64,000 bases of DNA, taken from positions 6,411,001 to 6,475,000 of the forward strand of contig NZ_CP122458.1 of the NCBI RefSeq assembly GCF_032598905.1, given 5' to 3'. A program made the translations under genes and the position numbers. The stretch's first letter is position 1, and each line of letters opens with the position of its first letter. Origin of the DNA: Streptomyces sp. 11x1. GTDB taxonomy: Bacteria > Actinomycetota > Actinomycetes > Streptomycetales > Streptomycetaceae. Below the pieces are notes generated by a model. That model searched no databases. It was not told the DNA's origin and worked only from the letters and a program-made list of their open reading frames with translations. Shown piece after piece: positions 24,137 to 32,518 of the stretch.

Positions 24137-25128
24137 CAGCGGGGCACGGGGACGTGGGTAAGGATCGCGTTGATGACCGAGTCGGCCGTCACGCCCTCCA
24201 TCTCGGCCTCGGGGCGGAGTTGGACGCGGTGGCGCAGGGTCGGAAGTGCGAGTGCCTTCACGTCGTCGGGGATGACGTAGTCGCGGCCCGTCAGCCAGGC
24301 CCAGGCGCGGGATGCCGCGAGGAGAGCCGTGGCGCCTCGGGGGGAGACGCCGAGGGTGAAGGACGGGGATTCGCGGGTGGCGCGGCAGATGTCCACGACG
24401 TAGGCGGTGATCTCGGGGGAGATCGTCGTCTTGGCCACGGCGGTGCGGGCGGCTTCGAGGTCGGCGGCGTTCGCGACGGGGCGTACGCCGGCGGCGCGCA
24501 GGTCGCGGGGGTTGAAGCCCTCGGCGTGCCGGGTGAGGACGTCGATCTCGTCCTGCCGGGACGGGAGGGGGACCGTCAGTTTGAGGAGGAAACGGTCCAG
24601 TTGGGCTTCGGGGAGGGGATAGGTGCCCTCGTACTCGATGGGGTTCTGGGTCGCGGCGACCAGGAACGGGTCCGGGAGCGGGCGGGGGGTGCCGTCGACC
24701 GTGACCTGGCGTTCCTCCATGGCCTCCAACAGGGAGGACTGGGTCTTCGGCGGGGTGCGGTTGATCTCGTCCGCGAGGAGGAGGTTGGTGAAGACCGGGC
24801 CGGGCTGGAAGGAGAACTCGGCGGTGCGGGTGTCGTAGACGAGGGAGCCGGTGACGTCGCTCGGCATCAGGTCCGGGGTGAACTGGACGCGCTTGGTGTC
24901 GAGATCGAGCGCGGATGCGAGAGCCCGCACGAGCAACGTCTTGGCCACCCCGGGGACTCCTTCCAGCAGGACGTGTCCGCGGCAGAGGAGGGCGACGACG
25001 AGACCGGTCACGGCGGGGTCCTGGCCGACCACGGCTTTGGCGATCTCGGCGCGCAGGGCCTCCAGGGCGGCACGGGCGGTGCCCGGGTCCCCGGTGGTCC
25101 CGGCGTTGTCAGTGGTCGGGTCCATCAT
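24136..25128 (-). CDS. MoxR-family AAA+ ATPase
   Basis: 330 residues. ATG 25128 overlaps the upstream stop as ATGA, so translation is probably coupled. Walker A GVPGVAKT is at residues 57-64, Walker B LLLADEINR near 113-121, and sensor-1 NPIEYEGTYPLPEAQLDRF near 170. The C-terminal lid ends with the usual winged part. MoxR ATPases act as chaperones for protein-complex assembly, often with DUF58 and vWA proteins. The neighbouring DUF58, DUF4350 and DUF4129 genes support a membrane-associated chaperone system. Confidence 0.94.
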   Translation of the reverse strand: MMDPTTDNAGTTGDPGTARAALEALRAEIAKAVVGQDPAVTGLVVALLCRGHVLLEGVPGVAKTLLVRALASALDLDTKRVQFTPDLMPSDVTGSLVYDTRTAEFSFQPGPVFTNLLLADEINRTPPKTQSSLLEAMEERQVTVDGTPRPLPDPFLVAATQNPIEYEGTYPLPEAQLDRFLLKLTVPLPSRQDEIDVLTRHAEGFNPRDLRAAGVRPVANAADLEAARTAVAKTTISPEITAYVVDICRATRESPSFTLGVSPRGATALLAASRAWAWLTGRDYVIPDDVKALALPTLRHRVQLRPEAEMEGVTADSVINAILTHVPVPR

Positions 25129-26318
25129 GAACGGCGTACCTCTCTTTCGAGGGCGTCGAGTTGGTCGGTCAGGGCGATGAGGGCCTTGTCGTCGCCGGGC
25201 GGCGGGCCGAAGAGGAGGGTGTGCAGGGGCTGTCCGTCGCCGTGGAGGTGCGTGGACAGGGCGGGGAGCAGGGCCTCGGGCGTGTGAGCTCGGGAGACGG
25301 GGACACCTACGAGGGGGGCGAGGCGCGTGCGGGTGGTGGAGCGAAGAGCGGCGGCCGCGCGGTCACGGGCGTTGGCCTTGCGGTAGAGGCGGGCGCGGCC
25401 TTCGACGGTCTCGGAGGCGCGGATCGCGACGGGGAGTCTCTCGGGCACCAGGGGGCCCAGTCGGCGTGCCCGCCAGAGGGCGGCGAGGGCTCCGGCGACG
25501 AAGAGTTGCAGGGTGCCCCAGAACCAGCCCGAGGGGAGCAGGTCGAAGAAGCTGCGGTTGCCCGCGTCGGCGGCCGAGTCGTCGGAGAGCGAGGGGAGGT
25601 ACCAGACCACATGGGGGCGCGAGCCGAGGAGTTGGAGGGCGAGGGAGGCGTTGCCCTGCTCGTCGAGGCTGCTGTTGAGGAGGATGTCGGGGGCGCCGAG
25701 GACGACGGTGTCGCCGTCTCCCTCGGCCGCCGGGACGCGCACCAGGGTGGGCAGGCCGTCCTCGGGGTAGCAGGCGTCGGCCGCGCGAGCGGTGACGTGG
25801 TAGCGGAGCCCGCCGGTGTCGGCGCTGCCCGCTCGGCGGGCGGCGGGCAGTTCGCAGCGGGGCCTGAGGGTGGAGTCGAGGCTGAGGGCCGCGTCGGCGG
25901 TGACTCCGGGGGCGAGGGTGTGCACGGACGGCGGGCCGGGGGCGACGAGGACCGTGCGGCCGCCGGAGGCCTCGGTCGCCTCGCGAAGGCTGCGCTGCTG
26001 CGAGTCGGTGAGCAGGTCGGGGACTGCGACCAGGAGGGTGGTGTCGGGGCCGGCGGCGGCGCGTGCCTCGTCGAGGGTGGTGACCAGTCGGGTGGACACG
26101 CCCCGGTCGTCGAGGAGTTCGGCGACGGCGCGGCTGCCGTCGGTGTCGGCGGAGCGGGGGTCCAGGCGGCCGTGTTCGGCGCCGGAGCGGATCACGGCGA
26201 TCACGGCTGCGGCCGCCAGGAGGACGACCGCCGCGAGGACGACACCGCGCGCGCGGGTCCACACCTGACGGGCCGTGGGCGAGACCGAGGTGGAGGGGGG
26301 CGTGGTCCCGGTGGTCAT
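25125..26318 (-). CDS. DUF4350 domain membrane protein
   Basis: 397 residues, starting at ATG 26318, which overlaps the DUF4129 stop by four bases (ATGA). A single N-terminal membrane helix lies near residues 24-46. It is followed by an extracytoplasmic domain with GSRAVAELLDDRGVS, the DUF4350 start, a GATase-like alpha/beta fold, a second helix near 270-292 (FWGTLQLFVAGALAALW), and a cytoplasmic tail beginning RARRLGPLVPERLPVAIRASE. Function is unknown; it is a constant member of this MoxR cluster. Confidence 0.85.
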   Translation of the reverse strand: MTTGTTPPSTSVSPTARQVWTRARGVVLAAVVLLAAAAVIAVIRSGAEHGRLDPRSADTDGSRAVAELLDDRGVSTRLVTTLDEARAAAGPDTTLLVAVPDLLTDSQQRSLREATEASGGRTVLVAPGPPSVHTLAPGVTADAALSLDSTLRPRCELPAARRAGSADTGGLRYHVTARAADACYPEDGLPTLVRVPAAEGDGDTVVLGAPDILLNSSLDEQGNASLALQLLGSRPHVVWYLPSLSDDSAADAGNRSFFDLLPSGWFWGTLQLFVAGALAALWRARRLGPLVPERLPVAIRASETVEGRARLYRKANARDRAAAALRSTTRTRLAPLVGVPVSRAHTPEALLPALSTHLHGDGQPLHTLLFGPPPGDDKALIALTDQLDALEREVRRS

Positions 26319-27040
26319 TCGGCGGCTCCCGGGTGGGTGTTCCGGGCCGTGCTCGCGGTGCTGGAGGTGCTGCGCGCCGGGTCGGGCTTGGTGCGCTCCA
26401 GGTCGGTGTCGAGGTCGGCGAGGCGGCGGTACGTTCCTTCGGTGGCGGAGCGGCCGCCGTACGTGACGTCGTCGAAGTCCCGGGCGGCGGTGCGCAGTCG
26501 GTCCGTGTGGGCGGGGAGCACCGAGCCCGCCTCGGAGGCCGCCTCGTCGGCGGTGCGGCCGGGGCGCACGTCGAGCAGGGCGCGTTCCTCCAGCGAGCGG
26601 ACGACGGCGCGCATGCGTTCCTGGACGGCTTGGTTCCAGTGGCCCTGGGCGGCCTGGGCCTCGGCGGCGGCGCGGTGTTCCGTGGCGCTGCGGGGCCGGT
26701 CGTCGAAGAGCACGGCGGAGGAGGTGGGGGCGCGGCGCGGGGTGCCGAGGCGCCACCACAGTGCTCCGAGGAGGGCGAGGACGGCCAGGACGATGACGAC
26801 GAGGCCGAGTGTGCCGCCGGGTGTGGCAGTGGAGGCGGCGCCGAACACCTTGTCGAGCCAGTCCCAGAAGGCGTCCAGGGCGCGCTCGTACCAGCTGGGG
26901 TCGTTCTGGTGGTACATGCCCTTGGACAGCTCGCGTCGGGCCGCCTCCCGCGCGGGATCGCGCGGGAGGGTGATGGGCGGCTCGTCCGCCGTGAGCCACG
27001 ACATCGGTACGGCTGTCAGTGCTCCCCCCGACCGTGTCAC
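26315..27040 (-). CDS. DUF4129 domain membrane protein
   Basis: 241 residues from GTG at 27040, preferred because ggggag lies 8 nt upstream and it begins only 4 nt after the previous gene; an internal ATG at 27004 has no good binding site. One membrane helix lies near residues 92-114 (GLVVIVLAVLALLGALWW). The cytoplasmic C-terminal DUF4129 domain includes HWNQAVQERMRAVVRSLEERALLDVRPGRTADEAA. Members commonly sit beside MoxR/DUF58 genes and transglutaminase-like proteins. Function is unproven. Confidence 0.85.
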   Translation of the reverse strand: MTRSGGALTAVPMSWLTADEPPITLPRDPAREAARRELSKGMYHQNDPSWYERALDAFWDWLDKVFGAASTATPGGTLGLVVIVLAVLALLGALWWRLGTPRRAPTSSAVLFDDRPRSATEHRAAAEAQAAQGHWNQAVQERMRAVVRSLEERALLDVRPGRTADEAASEAGSVLPAHTDRLRTAARDFDDVTYGGRSATEGTYRRLADLDTDLERTKPDPARSTSSTASTARNTHPGAAE

Positions 27041-27044
27041 CCCA

Positions 27045-28439
27045 TCAGCTCCCCGGGGTGGCGCCCGGTGCGTCGCCGTAGCCCTGGAGGCCGGCGGCGC
27101 GGCCCAGTTCGAGGTCGAGGGCCTCGCGGCGGATGCGCTGGTCGATGTAGAGGAGCACGGTGACACCGGCGCTGATCGGGAAGGTGAGCGTGGAGCCGAT
27201 CACCGCGCCGACGCCGCTGATGACGAGGTAGGTCCAGCCCAGAGCGGTTCCGCCGGTGGAGAGGAGGCCGGAGATGCCGTCGCCGTCGAGGGCCGCGCCT
27301 GCGAGGGAGAAGGGGATCACGACGATCGACGCGACGACGTAGGCGATGATCGCGGCGAGCAGCTGGATGCCGAGGACGCGCCACCACGAGCCGCGCACGA
27401 GCTTGACGGAGCGGCTCATCGACTTGCGGACTCCCTGCTTCTCCAGCATCAGGGCGGGAGAGGCGAGGGAGAAGCGGATCATCAGCCACACGGTGAGGAC
27501 GAAGGCGCCGAGGCCGCCGAGGAGGGCGAGGAGTACACCGGCTCCGGTGGAGCCGCCCGCGGCGACCAGGACGCCGGGGGTGATGCCCACGGTCATGATC
27601 AGGCCGGCGATCACGAGGAGCAGGACGGTCAGGCCGCCCAGGCGCAGGAGCTGCGGGCGGGCGTCCCGCCAGGCCTCGGCGGTGGTGACCGACTTGCCGA
27701 GGACGGCGCGGCTGGTCACGGTCGTGAGCAGGGCCGTCGCGATGATGGTGCCCAGCAGGGAGATCACCATGACGACGGAGGTGCTCAGCAGGGTGTCGCC
27801 GAGGGCGCGGCCCAGTTCGCCGGGGGTGGCGGTCGGGTCGTTGAGGGCGTCCGTGCTCGCGGTGTCGTTGAGGACGAGGCCCTGGAGCAGGATGACCCCG
27901 ATCTGGGTGACGACCGCGACGGTCAGGGAGATGCCGAGGACCGTGCGCCAGTGCGTGCGCATGGTGGAGACGGCGCCGTCGAGGATCTCGCCGATGCCGA
28001 GCGGGCGCAGCGGGATCACACCGGGCTTCGCGGCGGGTGGCGGGCCTCCCCAGCCGCCGCCCCAGCCGGGAGCGCCGTATCCGGGGCCGGGGGCGCCGTA
28101 TCCGGGGTGGCCGCCGGGGGCTCCGGGGCCGCCGGGCGGGCCGTAGCCGCCGGGAGCGGGATGCTGGGGGCCGGGGTGGCCGCCCCAGCCCGGGACGGGC
28201 GGGGGTGGTGGCGAGGTCTGGCCGGGGGCCTGCGGGTTCGGAGCGGACCACTGGGCGGGCGGCGGCTGGGCCTTGGACCACTTGGACGGCGGCTGCGCCT
28301 GGTCCGTGCCGGGCCGGTCCGCCGGCTGTGCCTGGCCGGTGCCGGTCGTGTCCGTCGGCTGTGCGGCGTCCTGCTGGTCCGGCTGCTCGCCGCCCGAGGG
28401 GGCGGATCCGGGCGAGGCCCAGCCCGGAGTGTCCTTCAT
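27045..28439 (-). CDS. Multi-pass membrane protein with proline/glycine-rich N-terminus
   Basis: 464 residues from ATG at 28439. The first 140 residues are a disordered Pro/Gly/Gln-rich cytoplasmic tail with repeats of the type PGYGAPG. The rest carries about six hydrophobic helices resembling the membrane domain found beside glycerophosphodiester phosphodiesterases (DUF7847/YciC-like), with PLGIGEILDGAVSTMRTHWRTVLGIS at its start. It has no catalytic motif. It leads the minus-strand operon with DUF4129, DUF4350, MoxR and DUF58 and is divergent from mtnA. Confidence 0.82.
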   Translation of the reverse strand: MKDTPGWASPGSAPSGGEQPDQQDAAQPTDTTGTGQAQPADRPGTDQAQPPSKWSKAQPPPAQWSAPNPQAPGQTSPPPPPVPGWGGHPGPQHPAPGGYGPPGGPGAPGGHPGYGAPGPGYGAPGWGGGWGGPPPAAKPGVIPLRPLGIGEILDGAVSTMRTHWRTVLGISLTVAVVTQIGVILLQGLVLNDTASTDALNDPTATPGELGRALGDTLLSTSVVMVISLLGTIIATALLTTVTSRAVLGKSVTTAEAWRDARPQLLRLGGLTVLLLVIAGLIMTVGITPGVLVAAGGSTGAGVLLALLGGLGAFVLTVWLMIRFSLASPALMLEKQGVRKSMSRSVKLVRGSWWRVLGIQLLAAIIAYVVASIVVIPFSLAGAALDGDGISGLLSTGGTALGWTYLVISGVGAVIGSTLTFPISAGVTVLLYIDQRIRREALDLELGRAAGLQGYGDAPGATPGS

Positions 28440-28579
28440 CGTCGCTCCTTCACGGTGCTCGTCCGCGGTCGCGGCGGCAGGTTGGCGCCCATCGTGCCAC
28501 GCGGTGTCCGGGAAGTGACCGGGGGCCGTATCCGCTGCGCACCTTCAATTGTCCGACGGATACGGGGCAGACTGACCGC

Positions 28580-29725
28580 ATGGCTGATCAGTACGCGCGA
28601 TCCGGCGACGACATCGGGCCGACCGAGATACCGGCGATCCGTTGGGACGAGCCACCCGAAGGCCCCGTCCTGGTCCTTCTCGACCAGACGAGACTGCCGG
28701 CCGAGGAGGTCGAGCTGGTCTGCACGGACGCGCCCGCGCTGGTGGAGGCGATCCGTTCGCTCGCCGTGCGCGGGGCGCCGCTGCTGGGGATCGCCGGGGC
28801 ATACGGCGTCGCGCTCGCCGCCGCGCGGGGCTTCGACGTGGAGGACGCCGCCGACGCGCTGGAGGGCGCCCGGCCCACCGCGGTGAACCTCGCGGTCGGG
28901 GTGCGACGGGCTCGGGCCGCGCACCGGGCCGAGCTCGGTCGCACGGGGGACCAGAAGCAGGCCGCGGAGGCGGCGCTCGCCGCGGCGCGGGCGCTGCACC
29001 GGGAGGACGCCGAGGCCAGTACCCGTATGGCCGCGCACGGGCTGGCGCTGCTCGACGAGCTGCTGCCGGGCGGTGGGCACCGGGTGCTCACGCACTGCAA
29101 CACCGGGGCGCTGGTCTCGGGTGGTGAGGGCACGGCGTTCGCGGTGGCGCTCGCGGCGCACCGGGTGGGGCGGCTGCGGCGGCTGTGGGTGGACGAGACG
29201 CGGCCGTTGCTGCAGGGCGCCCGGCTGACCGCTTATGAGGCGGCGCGCAGCGGAATGGCGTACACCTTGCTCACGGACAATGCCGCGGGCTCCTTGTTCG
29301 CCGCGGGTGAGGTGGACGCCGTGCTGGTGGGTGCCGACCGGATCGCCGCCGACGGTTCGGTGGCGAACAAGGTCGGGACCTATCCGCTCGCAGTGCTCGC
29401 CCGGTACCACCATGTGCCGTTCATCGTGGTGGCGCCGGTGACGACGGTGGATCCGGGCACCCCGGACGGGGCGTCCATCGAGGTGGAGCAGCGCGCGGGG
29501 CATGAGGTGACGGAGATCACGGCACCGCAGGTGCCGGTGGCGGGAGCGGAGGCGGGAGGTGGGATCGCGGTGGCACCCCTGGGGACCCAGGCGTACAACC
29601 CGGCGTTCGATGTGACGCCGCCCGAGTTGGTGACGGCGATCGTCACCGAGGAGGGGGTTGTTTCGCCAGTGACCGGTGAGGCGCTGGCAGGGCTGTGTGA
29701 CAGGTCACGCCAGGTAACGATTTAG
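28580..29725 (+). CDS. mtnA: S-methyl-5-thioribose-1-phosphate isomerase
   Basis: 381 residues from ATG 28580. The eIF2B-alpha-like isomerase signatures are the RGAPLLGIAGAYG loop near residue 65, the active-site Cys in LTHCNTGAL, TRPLLQGARLTAYE, and the catalytic Asp in VGADRIAADGSVANKVGTY. It acts in methionine salvage, converting methylthioribose-1-phosphate to methylthioribulose-1-phosphate. Only 8 nt separate it from mtrA, so the mtr genes may share its transcript or have a promoter inside it. Confidence 0.95.
   Translation: MADQYARSGDDIGPTEIPAIRWDEPPEGPVLVLLDQTRLPAEEVELVCTDAPALVEAIRSLAVRGAPLLGIAGAYGVALAAARGFDVEDAADALEGARPTAVNLAVGVRRARAAHRAELGRTGDQKQAAEAALAAARALHREDAEASTRMAAHGLALLDELLPGGGHRVLTHCNTGALVSGGEGTAFAVALAAHRVGRLRRLWVDETRPLLQGARLTAYEAARSGMAYTLLTDNAAGSLFAAGEVDAVLVGADRIAADGSVANKVGTYPLAVLARYHHVPFIVVAPVTTVDPGTPDGASIEVEQRAGHEVTEITAPQVPVAGAEAGGGIAVAPLGTQAYNPAFDVTPPELVTAIVTEEGVVSPVTGEALAGLCDRSRQVTI
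29704..29718 (+). promoter_or_regulatory. Putative MtrA-type direct repeat upstream of mtrA
   Basis: GTCAC (29704-29708) and GTAAC (29714-29718) are direct repeats with a 10-bp period, spaced like the GTnAC pairs described as MtrA/PhoB-class binding motifs. They lie at the 3' end of mtnA, 16 bp before the first mtrA ATG, suggesting autoregulation. This is pattern-based inference only. Confidence 0.4.
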
Positions 29726-29733
29726 TTAATGGG

Positions 29734-30423
29734 ATGATGGCATTCATGAAGGGACGAGTCCTTGTCGTCGACGACGACACCGCACTGGCCGAGATGCTCG
29801 GCATTGTGTTGCGTGGTGAAGGTTTTGAGCCGTCTTTCGTAGCCGACGGCGACAAGGCGCTGGCCGCGTTCCGTGAGGCGAAACCGGACCTGGTGCTGCT
29901 GGATCTGATGCTGCCGGGCCGGGACGGAATCGAGGTGTGCCGTCTGATCAGGGCGGAGTCCGGGGTGCCGATCGTGATGCTCACGGCCAAGAGCGACACC
30001 GTCGATGTGGTCGTGGGCCTGGAGTCGGGCGCGGACGACTACATCGTGAAGCCCTTCAAGCCGAAGGAGCTGGTCGCCCGGATCCGGGCCCGGCTGCGGA
30101 GGTCGGAGGAGCCGGCGCCGGAGCAGCTCGCCATCGGTGACCTGGTCATCGATGTGGCCGGGCACTCCGTGAAGCGCGAGGGGCAGTCCATCGCGCTGAC
30201 GCCGCTGGAGTTCGATCTGCTGGTCGCGCTGGCGCGCAAGCCGTGGCAGGTGTTCACCCGTGAGGTCCTGCTGGAGCAGGTCTGGGGGTACCGCCACGCG
30301 GCGGACACCCGGCTGGTGAATGTTCACGTGCAGCGGCTGCGTTCCAAGGTCGAGAAGGACCCGGAGCGGCCGGAGATCGTGGTGACCGTCCGTGGTGTCG
30401 GATACAAGGCAGGGCCCAGCTGA
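29734..30423 (+). CDS. mtrA: MtrA response regulator (OmpR family)
   Basis: 229 residues if started at ATG 29734; in-frame ATGs at 29737 and 29746 are alternatives, and the last gives MKGRVLVVDDD. The receiver domain has the acidic pocket DDD, a phosphorylatable Asp in LLDLMLPGRDG (residue 57 in this numbering) and the Lys in VKPFKP. The C-terminal OmpR winged helix includes LTPLEFDLLVALARKPWQVFTREVLLEQVWGY. MtrA controls cell-envelope, division and developmental genes in actinobacteria. The cognate kinase and the LpqB lipoprotein follow. Confidence 0.97.
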   Translation: MMAFMKGRVLVVDDDTALAEMLGIVLRGEGFEPSFVADGDKALAAFREAKPDLVLLDLMLPGRDGIEVCRLIRAESGVPIVMLTAKSDTVDVVVGLESGADDYIVKPFKPKELVARIRARLRRSEEPAPEQLAIGDLVIDVAGHSVKREGQSIALTPLEFDLLVALARKPWQVFTREVLLEQVWGYRHAADTRLVNVHVQRLRSKVEKDPERPEIVVTVRGVGYKAGPS

Positions 30424-30424
30424 C

Positions 30425-32518
30425 ATGTCCGGTGACAGTGCCGCTTCGGCGCCCGGCCAGCCGGGGACCCGCGCGGAGCGGCCTGTCGGCCGGAAGACGG
30501 GTTCCCGCTGGGGGCGTCTCCTCGACGGCGGGTTGCTGCAGGGCGGGGTCCAGGGCAGCCCGGTCCTGAGGCTGTTCATGCGCTGGGTGCGTCGACCGCT
30601 GCTGCCCGTGATGCGGCTGTGGCGACGCAACATCCAGCTCAGGATCGTGGTGACGACCCTGCTGATGTCGCTCAGCGTCGTGCTGCTGCTGGGCTTCGTC
30701 GTCATCGGGCAGGTCCGTAACGGGCTGCTGGACGCCAAGGTCAAAGCCTCGCAGAGCCAGGCCACCGGTGGTTTCACCGTCGCCGAGCAGAAGGCGGTCA
30801 GCGACGCGGACGGGACGGGGAACGACAGCACGGAGCCGGGCGGCGACCGGTCGCAGAACGTCGTCGAGTGGATGACCACCCTGGTGGACTCGCTCTCCAG
30901 TGGTGGCCAGGGCGCGTTCGACGTCGTGACGCTCAGCCCCGCCTCCGCCGACGGCGACACCGGGGGGCTCGCACCGCGTGCCTCCGGGGGTGTGCAATGG
31001 GACCTCAGTGTGCCAGTGGAGCTGCGTGAGCGGGTCGACGACGGCACCAGTGCCGTCCAGAGCTATACGCGGATCCACTACGACAACGGTCAGGAGTCCC
31101 AGCCGGGGCTGATCATCGGCAAGCAGGTCAGCGACCACAAGAGCAACCAGTACGAGCTGTACTACCTCTTCCCGCTCACTCAGGAGGAGAAGTCCCTGAG
31201 TCTGGTCAAGGGGACGCTGGCGACGGCCGGGCTGTTCGTGGTCGTGCTGCTCGGGGCGATCGCCTGGCTGGTGGTGCGGCAGGTGGTCACGCCCGTGCGG
31301 ATGGCGGCGGGGATCGCCGAGCGGCTGTCCGCCGGGCGTCTTCAGGAGCGGATGAAGGTCAGCGGCGAGGACGACATCGCGCGGCTCGGCGAGGCCTTCA
31401 ACAAGATGGCGCAGAACCTCCAGCTGAAGATCCAGCAGTTGGAGGACCTGTCGCGGATGCAGCGGCGGTTCGTCTCCGACGTGTCGCACGAGCTGCGGAC
31501 GCCGCTGACGACGGTGCGGATGGCGGCGGACGTCATCCATGACGCGCGCGTGGACTTCGACCCCGTGACCGCCCGGTCGGCCGAGCTGCTGGCCGATCAG
31601 TTGGACCGGTTCGAGTCACTGCTGGCGGACCTGCTGGAGATCAGCCGGTTCGACGCGGGTGCGGCGGCCCTGGAGGCCGAGCCGATAGATCTGCGCGAGG
31701 TCGTGCGGAAGGTCGTCAGCGGGGCCGAGCCGCTCGCCGAGCGCAAGGGGACCCGGATACGGGTGCTGGGGGACCAGCAGCCCGTCGTGGCCGAGGCCGA
31801 CGCCCGACGGGTGGAGCGGGTGCTGCGCAACCTCGTGGTCAATGCCGTGGAGCACGGCGAGGGCAAGGACGTCGTGGTCAAGCTCGCGGCGGCCGGCGGC
31901 GCGGTGGCGGTCGCGGTGCGGGACTACGGAGTGGGCCTCAAGCCGGGCGAGGCGACGCGGGTGTTCAGCCGTTTCTGGCGTGCGGACCCGGCGCGCGCGC
32001 GTACCACCGGTGGTACGGGTCTGGGGCTGTCGATCGCCCTGGAGGACGCCCGGCTGCACGGGGGCTGGCTGCAGGCGTGGGGTGAGCCGGGCGGCGGTTC
32101 CCAGTTCCGGCTCACGCTGCCGAGGACGGCGGACGAGCCGCTGCGCGGGTCCCCGATACCGCTGGAACCGAAGGACTCCCGGCGCAACCGCGGACTCAGC
32201 GACGCCGGTCTGCCGCTCGGCGGTGGCGGCAAGCTCGCCACGGTGCCGGTCCAGGCCGGTGAGCACGGTGGCGCGCGGGCGGCCATAGGGCCCCGGCCGG
32301 GCGCCGGACAGGCTCCTACGGCGGACCCGACGGCACTGCCGGGCAGCGGCGCGCGTGTGGTGCCCCGGCCCGGCTCACCGTCCGCGGCCCCGTCCCCGGC
32401 GGTGCCCGCGCGGCGGACCGGGGACGGCGAAGGACGCGAGGGCCGCGCCGAGGAGCAGCCGGCCGAGAGCGCCGTGGAGCGGCAGCACGATCAGGGGGAG
32501 GCATTCCGTGGACGCTGA
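30425..32518 (+). CDS. mtrB: MtrB sensor histidine kinase
   Basis: 697 residues from ATG 30425, one base after the mtrA stop. Layout: N-terminal tail, membrane helix near 78-101, extracytoplasmic sensor of about 160 residues, second helix near 265-287, HAMP domain, HisKA with VSHELRTP (His at residue 355), then HATPase_c with NLVVNAVEHGEG and TGGTGLGLSIALEDARLHGG. After residue 575 comes a 120-residue Pro/Ala/Arg-rich disordered tail. It phosphorylates MtrA. The 3' end overlaps lpqB by 11 nt. Confidence 0.96.
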   Translation: MSGDSAASAPGQPGTRAERPVGRKTGSRWGRLLDGGLLQGGVQGSPVLRLFMRWVRRPLLPVMRLWRRNIQLRIVVTTLLMSLSVVLLLGFVVIGQVRNGLLDAKVKASQSQATGGFTVAEQKAVSDADGTGNDSTEPGGDRSQNVVEWMTTLVDSLSSGGQGAFDVVTLSPASADGDTGGLAPRASGGVQWDLSVPVELRERVDDGTSAVQSYTRIHYDNGQESQPGLIIGKQVSDHKSNQYELYYLFPLTQEEKSLSLVKGTLATAGLFVVVLLGAIAWLVVRQVVTPVRMAAGIAERLSAGRLQERMKVSGEDDIARLGEAFNKMAQNLQLKIQQLEDLSRMQRRFVSDVSHELRTPLTTVRMAADVIHDARVDFDPVTARSAELLADQLDRFESLLADLLEISRFDAGAAALEAEPIDLREVVRKVVSGAEPLAERKGTRIRVLGDQQPVVAEADARRVERVLRNLVVNAVEHGEGKDVVVKLAAAGGAVAVAVRDYGVGLKPGEATRVFSRFWRADPARARTTGGTGLGLSIALEDARLHGGWLQAWGEPGGGSQFRLTLPRTADEPLRGSPIPLEPKDSRRNRGLSDAGLPLGGGGKLATVPVQAGEHGGARAAIGPRPGAGQAPTADPTALPGSGARVVPRPGSPSAAPSPAVPARRTGDGEGREGRAEEQPAESAVERQHDQGEAFRGR

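Noticed and set aside
25161-28886. 1241-codon plus-strand open frame opposite the DUF4350/DUF4129 genes
   Set aside because: Repetitive Gly/Arg/Glu composition; the minus-strand genes have motifs, overlaps and ribosome binding sites.
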